Assembly: GCF_002574545.1 (NCBI RefSeq)
Contig: NZ_NUGT01000080.1
Span: 1 to 49,256, forward strand
From: Bacillus sp. AFS055030
Lineage (GTDB): Bacteria > Bacillota > Bacilli > Bacillales > Bacillaceae_G
Direction of reading: 5' to 3'
DNA: 49,256 nt
In this document: in pieces, positions 44,700-49,256 of the stretch
Position numbering within the stretch: position 1 is the first letter of the stretch
Layout of the letters: the number at the start of each line of letters is the position of its first letter
Made by a program: the position numbers and the translations under genes
Notes under the pieces: model-generated
Databases searched by the model: none
What the model was told of the DNA's origin: nothing
What the model saw: only the letters and a program-made list of their open reading frames with translations

Positions 44700-44847
44700 C
44701 ATAGAACAAAGAAACTATTTTGTCATCATGACCTTAAATAAAATACTTAATTTTTAAAGGTTAAACAAAATATCAACTAATAGATTATTGAAAATTTAAA
44801 AAGAGGCTCTCTAAAAAAGCTCGGTTTGATTAAAAAGACGTCAAATT

Positions 44848-44898
44848 AAAAAAGCAAGAATGCTGTTAAATCAACATTCTTGCTTTTTATTTTTTTAA
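44848..44898 (+). terminator. Terminator of the SR1P-like transcript
   Basis: AAAAAGCAAGAATG pairs with CATTCTTGCTTTTT and runs into a T-rich tail. Confidence 0.9.
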
Positions 44899-44942
44899 AT
44901 TTCAAGGCTGAATTCTACCTTCGGGGACTGCCACGTTTATTT

Positions 44943-45416
44943 TTATTTACATTCCATATCATGAAGTTTAATTGAATCCTTAAACACATTTAAAATAGGA
45001 AGTTCGGGTGGATTAATTTCTGTTGGAAGGTCGTGTAGACTAAAAAAGCGTAACTCGAGTACTTCGCTTTCTTCCTTCTCTAATTGACCAGTATATTCAG
45101 TACATATATAAGTCGCAATTACATTATATACCTCATCTCCATGAGGATATTTATAGTAAAATTCTTTTCCAGAAAAAATGTTAAAAAACTCGATGTTTAA
45201 TGCTGTTAGACCAGTTTCTTCCTTCAATTCTCTTTTAGCCACTTCTTCTAAATTTTCACCTAACTCTAATGAACCACCAGGTAACCCCCAAGTCTTATTA
45301 TCTTTCCTTAATTGTAATAAAACTCTCCTTTGTGAATCTAATAAGATAACATTTGCACCTGCCATTAAGATCGGTCGGCTACCTACAACTTTTCTTAAAT
45401 CCATAATATAACCCAC
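44943..45416 (-). CDS. Nudix hydrolase
   Basis: A 157-aa pyrophosphohydrolase of the MutT/Nudix superfamily, which cleaves nucleoside diphosphates linked to another moiety. The Nudix box is complete: GGSLELGENLEEVAKRELKE then ETGL. Substrate unknown. The GTG start at 45416 has GGGGAGGA five bases upstream. The ATG five codons later has only a weak site, so GTG is preferred. It is a single gene with a terminator-flanked neighbour. Confidence 0.9.
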   Translation of the reverse strand: MGYIMDLRKVVGSRPILMAGANVILLDSQRRVLLQLRKDNKTWGLPGGSLELGENLEEVAKRELKEETGLTALNIEFFNIFSGKEFYYKYPHGDEVYNVIATYICTEYTGQLEKEESEVLELRFFSLHDLPTEINPPELPILNVFKDSIKLHDMECK

Positions 45417-45504
45417 TTAATTCCTCCCCAATATACGATGATTATTTCCAATTCAATTTTACCAAATAACCCCATTTTAGACCATTTAACTTACTCAAAA
45501 AAAT

Positions 45505-45545
45505 AAAACAACCACGGGATATGTAAATTTCCTCCGTGGTTGTTT
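45505..45545 (-). terminator. Terminator of the GSDH gene
   Basis: AACAACCACGG pairs with CCGTGGTTGTT, 32 bases beyond the stop at 45577. Confidence 0.82.
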
Positions 45546-45576
45546 ATAGACTCGCATAGGATAAATTAACTAAAAG

Positions 45577-46971
45577 TCACGGTAATATCTCAAAAATCGT
45601 ACCCATGTTCAAATCCGTCACTTTCATAGACCCATAAACCGCTAAATAAATTTTTGTTTGATTCAAATTCGATCCTAAACCCACAAAATAGGCCGGTTGT
45701 GATCCGAAGTTATAATCTGTTTGTATGATACTGTAATCACTTTGTTTACCATCTAACCTTAATTTCGTATAAGCTAAAACCCCTTTAACTTGTGCTTGAG
45801 AGCCCTTTCTTACCAAATCAGTAAACAAAACGCTACCAGTTAAACTAGGTATTTCATTCCCCATATATGGCTGGACTCCCGTAAGTGCAGTTCCCTCAAA
45901 CTTATCTGGTCTTGGATCTTTATGAAAATAACTAGTTAAAGGTGGCAGACGACTTGTTGAAAGTGTTACTGCCTGATTGTAATAAGCTATTGTTTTCTCA
46001 TCCAAATTTGCATTTTCATTGCATCCTTTTATTGTCGAAGTTGGAAAAGAACCCTCCCATCCTCTCCAGCCGAAGTTTATAAATCCTTCCATCTCAGATT
46101 CTGAATGCATATTGACTAAAAAAGAAGCAGGTATTGGTTTATATTGAACAAATGAAAAAAGTGACTCGACCAAATCCTGCCCGACATTTCCAATATATTT
46201 AATATATTGATTATAAAATTTTTGAAATGAAATTCCTGTTACATTACGAACCCCTTTAGCTAGTACTGTGAGAGATTCTAGAATACTTGTTGGAAGTTCA
46301 TTAAAACGTGTGACAATTGGTGGATTATTGCCGTTTATATGTTTATCTACATCAATTTCAATGATTTTACCCGCAATTTCCAAATTATCTTGGCTTAAGT
46401 TAAATGGATCATAGCCTGATCCACCATCTCCTGTTGTTAAAATAAGTTTACTTGTTTCGGGTGAAAAATTTAAGGTGTTAAGTCCATTATGATTCGAAAA
46501 CGGTCTTCGGATGTTCAATAATGTCCGTCGTTTCTGAGGCTGAGCATTTGATTGTAATACCCATTCTTCAACTGTATCAATATGGTCATATTGAGTTTTT
46601 CTATTTTCCCATTTCAAGTTTAATGTTTTAGGATCACATGGATTAGGTTTAAAAGAGTTAGAAAGAGCACCGGGCCCTTGAGAACCAGCTACTGAATAAT
46701 GTAGATAAAATAACCCATTATGATAAAAATTAGGATGAAATGCTAACCCAAGCAAGCCGCGTTCATCATAGCCTCCAGACTCACCTAATTTTAGTACCCG
46801 GGGGCGAATATCTAAAAATGTTTTGATTTCTCCATTTCCTATGTAAAAAATCTCTCCTACTTGTGTTGCTATAAACAATCTTTCAACAAAATCAACTGGA
46901 AGAATAGTTGTCTTCATAACGGTTGGTATATTAATCTTACTAACGATTGGACGTAAATTAACTTTTATCAA
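45577..46971 (-). CDS. PQQ-type glucose/sorbosone dehydrogenase-like beta-propeller protein
   Basis: A 464-aa six-bladed propeller of the GSDH family. Typical blocks are RLFIATQVGEIFYI, GLLGLAFHPNFYHNGLFYLH (the Arg-Gly-Leu-Leu-Gly motif), a His in FSNHNGLN, LILTTGDGGSGYDP, GVRNVTGISF and the metal-site-like NFGWRGWEG. It may oxidise sugars if PQQ is supplied, but no PQQ genes are seen. No signal peptide is evident, unusual for the family. AAGGAGGTG lies inside an upstream ATG extension, nine bases before an in-frame TTG at 46971, so I choose TTG. Confidence 0.82.
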   Translation of the reverse strand: MIKVNLRPIVSKINIPTVMKTTILPVDFVERLFIATQVGEIFYIGNGEIKTFLDIRPRVLKLGESGGYDERGLLGLAFHPNFYHNGLFYLHYSVAGSQGPGALSNSFKPNPCDPKTLNLKWENRKTQYDHIDTVEEWVLQSNAQPQKRRTLLNIRRPFSNHNGLNTLNFSPETSKLILTTGDGGSGYDPFNLSQDNLEIAGKIIEIDVDKHINGNNPPIVTRFNELPTSILESLTVLAKGVRNVTGISFQKFYNQYIKYIGNVGQDLVESLFSFVQYKPIPASFLVNMHSESEMEGFINFGWRGWEGSFPTSTIKGCNENANLDEKTIAYYNQAVTLSTSRLPPLTSYFHKDPRPDKFEGTALTGVQPYMGNEIPSLTGSVLFTDLVRKGSQAQVKGVLAYTKLRLDGKQSDYSIIQTDYNFGSQPAYFVGLGSNLNQTKIYLAVYGSMKVTDLNMGTIFEILP

Positions 46972-47187
46972 CGATCGATACACCTCCTTCATATTATTTT
47001 CTTCTATAAAATTATGATTGGAATAGTTCTATTAGTACCTCAATTCATTTCGAATAGAACACGATAAAAAGCTTTTAATGATTCAAATAGAATGATCGTT
47101 TCTTTTCGTCTTTATTGTTAAAATATAGAGTATAAGCCTGTACATATGTTTTCACCATTTGTCTTTTAAAGAAAGGAAGAAGTAACT

Positions 47188-47514
47188 TTGATAACTGCAA
47201 TATTTATATTTGTATTAGCCGGTTTAGCTGAAATTGGCGGAGGATACCTTATATGGTTATGGTTAAGAGAAGGTCAATCTGCTTATTTAGGTTTAATCGG
47301 TGGGTTTATTTTGGCAGTTTATGGTGTCATTGCAACGTTCCAAATTTTCCCATCGTTCGGTAGAGTTTACGCTGCTTATGGAGGCGTATTTATCGTTCTT
47401 TCAATTTTATGGGGCTGGGGTGTTGATAAAAAATCACCTGATTTATATGATTGGATCGGAGCAGCAATTTGTTTAATCGGTGTGACTGTCATTTTATGGG
47501 CACCTCGTAATTAA
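47188..47514 (+). CDS. ynfA: YnfA/UPF0060 membrane protein
   Basis: A 108-aa four-helix membrane protein of UPF0060, distantly related to small multidrug-resistance transporters. Marker sequences are [20 protein letters not shown], the loop [15 protein letters not shown] and the conserved [13 protein letters not shown]. The substrate is not known. The start is TTG, with AAAGGAAG about ten bases upstream. It is followed by a MaoC-like gene on the same strand. Confidence 0.92.
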   Translation: MITAIFIFVLAGLAEIGGGYLIWLWLREGQSAYLGLIGGFILAVYGVIATFQIFPSFGRVYAAYGGVFIVLSILWGWGVDKKSPDLYDWIGAAICLIGVTVILWAPRN

Positions 47515-47640
47515 AACCCTTTCGTAATGCAATAAAACAGCAAAACGGTTTTTATTTAGCGATTTTGAAGGATAGTACAATAAGAAATTGAACTATTTAA
47601 TTAAGAAAATTAATTTTTTTATGATTAAGGAGGAAAAAAA

Positions 47641-48016
47641 TTGTCAATACAAGTAGGCGATATGATTACATTCGAACGTACTTTTACGGTAGAAGACGTT
47701 GAATTGTTTACGAAAGTTTCTGGTGATACAGGCGCACACCATATTACGCCTGATGAACAAGGAAGGCTTGTCATTCAAGGATTGTTGACTGCAACTTTAC
47801 CAACTAAAATAGGTGGAGATCACAACGTATTAGCACGAACGGTAAATTTCGAATTTTTAAGACCAGTTTACTCTGGTGATACAATAACATGTGAAGTTAC
47901 AATTTTAGAAATATGAAAGAAAAGAGAATAGAATATCGATCATGTCATCTTTCTTATGTACAAATCAGAATAAAAAACAAGTATTAAGTGGGAGCTTTGC
48001 GGGAGTAATATTATAA
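47641..48016 (+). pseudogene. MaoC-like hot-dog dehydratase gene with frameshift
   Basis: The intact part from the TTG start (AAGGAGG upstream) encodes a MaoC-type hydratase N terminus, MSIQVGDMITFERTFTVEDV through FEFLRPVYSGDTITCEVTIL, and stops at a TGA (47914-47916) after 91 codons. Most MaoC proteins run about 130 aa. One base further (from 47915) another frame reads ERKENRISI, FLCTNQNKKQVLSGSFAGV and stops at 48016, exactly what the fold should contain next. A single extra T or two lost bases would cause this. The active-site region DTGAHH lies in the first part. Confidence 0.75.
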
Positions 48017-48154
48017 CAAAGGAAACCAACTAGCATTCTTCTTTTCTAGCAACTAAATGAAGGATGTCCGACTCCAATTGGAGAAGTGCTAAGACATTGT
48101 TCACATTTTATGGCCATAGTCTCAGAACTCGAACATCCTACAATTGATTCCTTA

Positions 48155-48427
48155 TTAATTTTGATATAATGACTGTAATGCCAAATGTTCTAAATCTTTT
48201 TTTACATATATATCATATTGAGTATTTTCATTAAATCTCCTACCGCTAAAATTCATCGGTAGTTTTGTCTTGTACTCAATCCCATTCTTCTTCAATTTCC
48301 CTATAATCATAAAATAGTTTTCATAACCATACGTAGTATAAATTAACTTCCACTTTTGGTTTAAATATAATTGAATGAAACTATACAGTACTATCATGAT
48401 CAATACATAGATTGCTAGATCTAACAT
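48155..48427 (-). CDS. Small membrane-anchored protein, unknown
   Basis: A 90-aa protein with N-terminal membrane segment LDLAIYVLIMIVLYSFIQLY and a soluble basic domain ending KKDLEHLALQSLYQN. An in-frame ATG lies 12 codons upstream, but TTGGAGGG falls within that extension, six bases before the ATG at 48427, so the shorter start is chosen. No family recognised. Confidence 0.65.
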   Translation of the reverse strand: MLDLAIYVLIMIVLYSFIQLYLNQKWKLIYTTYGYENYFMIIGKLKKNGIEYKTKLPMNFSGRRFNENTQYDIYVKKDLEHLALQSLYQN

Positions 48428-48539
48428 ATTTAGTCCCTCCAATTTATACTTTTTATTAAACATAATAAATAACTACTAGTTTTTATGTATGGATTTTCGA
48501 ATTTTATTATTTTAATGTATTTTTTCTATTTAAAAAAAC

Positions 48540-48563
48540 ACTCCAGTAAAAAAATACTGGAGT
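48540..48563. repeat. 24-bp palindrome, left copy
   Basis: ACTCCAGTA-AAAAAA-TACTGGAGT. One base differs from the right copy at 48724-48747. Confidence 0.88.
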
Positions 48564-48597
48564 CAGTGTGTAGACAAAGTACAAAAAATCTGATTTT

Positions 48598-48723
48598 CAG
48601 ACTGATTGCAAGCGCTTGTCTTTCGAGGCGCGAAGCCTGGTGAGGAGCGGAGTTACCTTAGACGGTAATGAGCATCGCAGACCGGCGAAGCAACGAAGAA
48701 AGCGAGCGTTTGTCAACAGTCTG
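48598..48723. repeat. GC-rich foldable element, 126 bp, unidentified
   Basis: The outer ends CAGACTG and CAGTCTG are perfect complements. Inside, TTGCAAGCGCTTGTCTTTCG pairs imperfectly with CGAAGAAAGCGAGCGTTTG, so a long closing stem is possible. Inner hairpins are AGGC-GCGAA-GCCT and TTACC-TTAGAC-GGTAA. Its base composition is far from that of the surrounding AT-rich DNA, and there is no open frame. I recall similar elements in other Bacillaceae intergenic regions but cannot name one. It may be a mobile repeat or structured RNA. Confidence 0.65.
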
Positions 48724-48747
48724 ACTCCAGTAAATAAATACTGGAGT
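48724..48747. repeat. 24-bp palindrome, right copy
   Basis: ACTCCAGTA-AATAAA-TACTGGAGT, directly abutting the GC-rich element. Each palindrome could act as a terminator stem. Confidence 0.88.
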
Positions 48748-48782
48748 TACGCTAATTTTTGGTTGATTTCCACTAAAACCAG

Positions 48783-49256
48783 TCATGAGTAAGAAACTTT
48801 CAAACTTTCGCTGGTTTACTTCCTCATGAACCGCTTATGAGGAAGTATCTTTCATATTTTCGTTGGTTTCCTTCCTCATGAACCGCTTATGAGGAAGTAT
48901 CTTTCATATTTTCGCTGGTTTACTTCCTCATGAACCGCTTATGAGGAAGTACCTTTCATATTTTCGTTGGTTTCCTTCCTCATGAACCGCTTATGAGGAA
49001 GTATCTTTCATATTTTCGTTGGTTTACTTCCTCATGAACCGCTTATGATGAAATACCTTTCAAATTTTCACTAGTTTACTTCCTCATGAACCGCTTATGA
49101 GGAAGTATCTTTCATATTTTCGTTGGTTTACTTCCTCATGAACCGCTTATGAGGAAGTACCTTTCATATTTTCACTAGTTTACTTCCTCATGAACCGCTT
49201 ATGAGGAAGTATCTTTCAAATTTTCACTAGCTTACTTCCTCATGAACCTGTTATGA
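48783..49256. repeat. 52-bp tandem repeat array with internal hairpins, nine units
   Basis: Units begin CTTCCTCAT at 48819, 48871, 48923, 48975, 49027, 49079, 49131, 49183 and 49235, a strict 52-bp period. Each has CTTCCTCAT-GAACCGCTT-ATGAGGAAG (a nine-pair hairpin) and a linker TTTCATATTTTCGTTGGTTT. Unit 5 has a damaged right arm (ATGATGAAA). A degenerate part-unit lies at 48783-48817. Linkers vary at few sites. The array continues past the window. It is not CRISPR because the linkers are the same sequence. Confidence 0.95.

Noticed and set aside
48783-49256. CRISPR array
   Set aside because: The segments between hairpins are copies of one another, not unique spacers, and no cas gene is present.

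Overview
The window comes from an AT-rich Firmicute of the family Bacillaceae. The evidence is family content rather than a species marker: Bacillus-type small proteins (FbpB-like, SR1P-like, YkvS), a metI-metC pair under an S-box, a lipoprotein PBP of the PbpC/PBP3 type, strong AGGAGG ribosome binding sites, and GTG and TTG starts. I cannot name a species.

1-14 kb is an accessory, decaying stretch. Genes are mostly on the minus strand and many are tiny membrane or lipoprotein ORFs. At least five reading frames are broken: a toxin-like 3' remnant before an Imm59-like gene, a nonsense-split gene at 6.9-7.5 kb, a truncated and frameshifted peptidase-MA/TPR gene at 8.4-9.1 kb, a 78-bp copy of a lipoprotein gene end at 10.7 kb, and an amber-interrupted mini-ORF at 12.9 kb. 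The gaps are full of a dispersed repeat (TTCAACTAA ... TTAGTTGAATAA, usually with a small hairpin) and a second repeat of about 64 bp present as an inverted pair. At 12.3-13.9 kb a promoter, a yybP-ykoY manganese riboswitch and two tandem terminators precede two small basic ORFs and an HtpX-like membrane protease.

14-16.7 kb is a compact arsenic operon, arsR-arsI-acr3-arsC, with three ATCAA-N6-TTGAT sites around the arsR promoter and in the arsR-arsI gap. A decayed gap of about 0.9 kb follows.

17.6-48.4 kb is ordinary chromosome: a PBP, a histidine phosphatase, a MerR regulator, a DUF554 membrane protein, a methyltransferase, a large FAD oxidoreductase, metI-metC with SAM riboswitch, an XPD-like helicase fused to a RecB-like nuclease, a heterodimeric ABC exporter behind a leader peptide and two attenuators, an oligo-1,6-glucosidase, an L,D-transpeptidase, an M42 aminopeptidase, a TetX-like monooxygenase, an SR1P-like peptide gene, a Nudix hydrolase, a glucose/sorbosone dehydrogenase, YnfA and a frameshifted MaoC-like gene.

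The right edge (48.5-49.26 kb) is non-coding but highly structured: a GC-rich 126-bp foldable element between two nearly identical 24-bp palindromes, then nine exact-period 52-bp repeats, each carrying a CTTCCTCAT/ATGAGGAAG hairpin, running off the end of the window.

The best candidates for undescribed biology are the 52-bp hairpin array with its neighbouring element, the riboswitch-small ORF-htpX unit, and the leader peptide with double attenuator. None can be called new without database searches, which I could not run.
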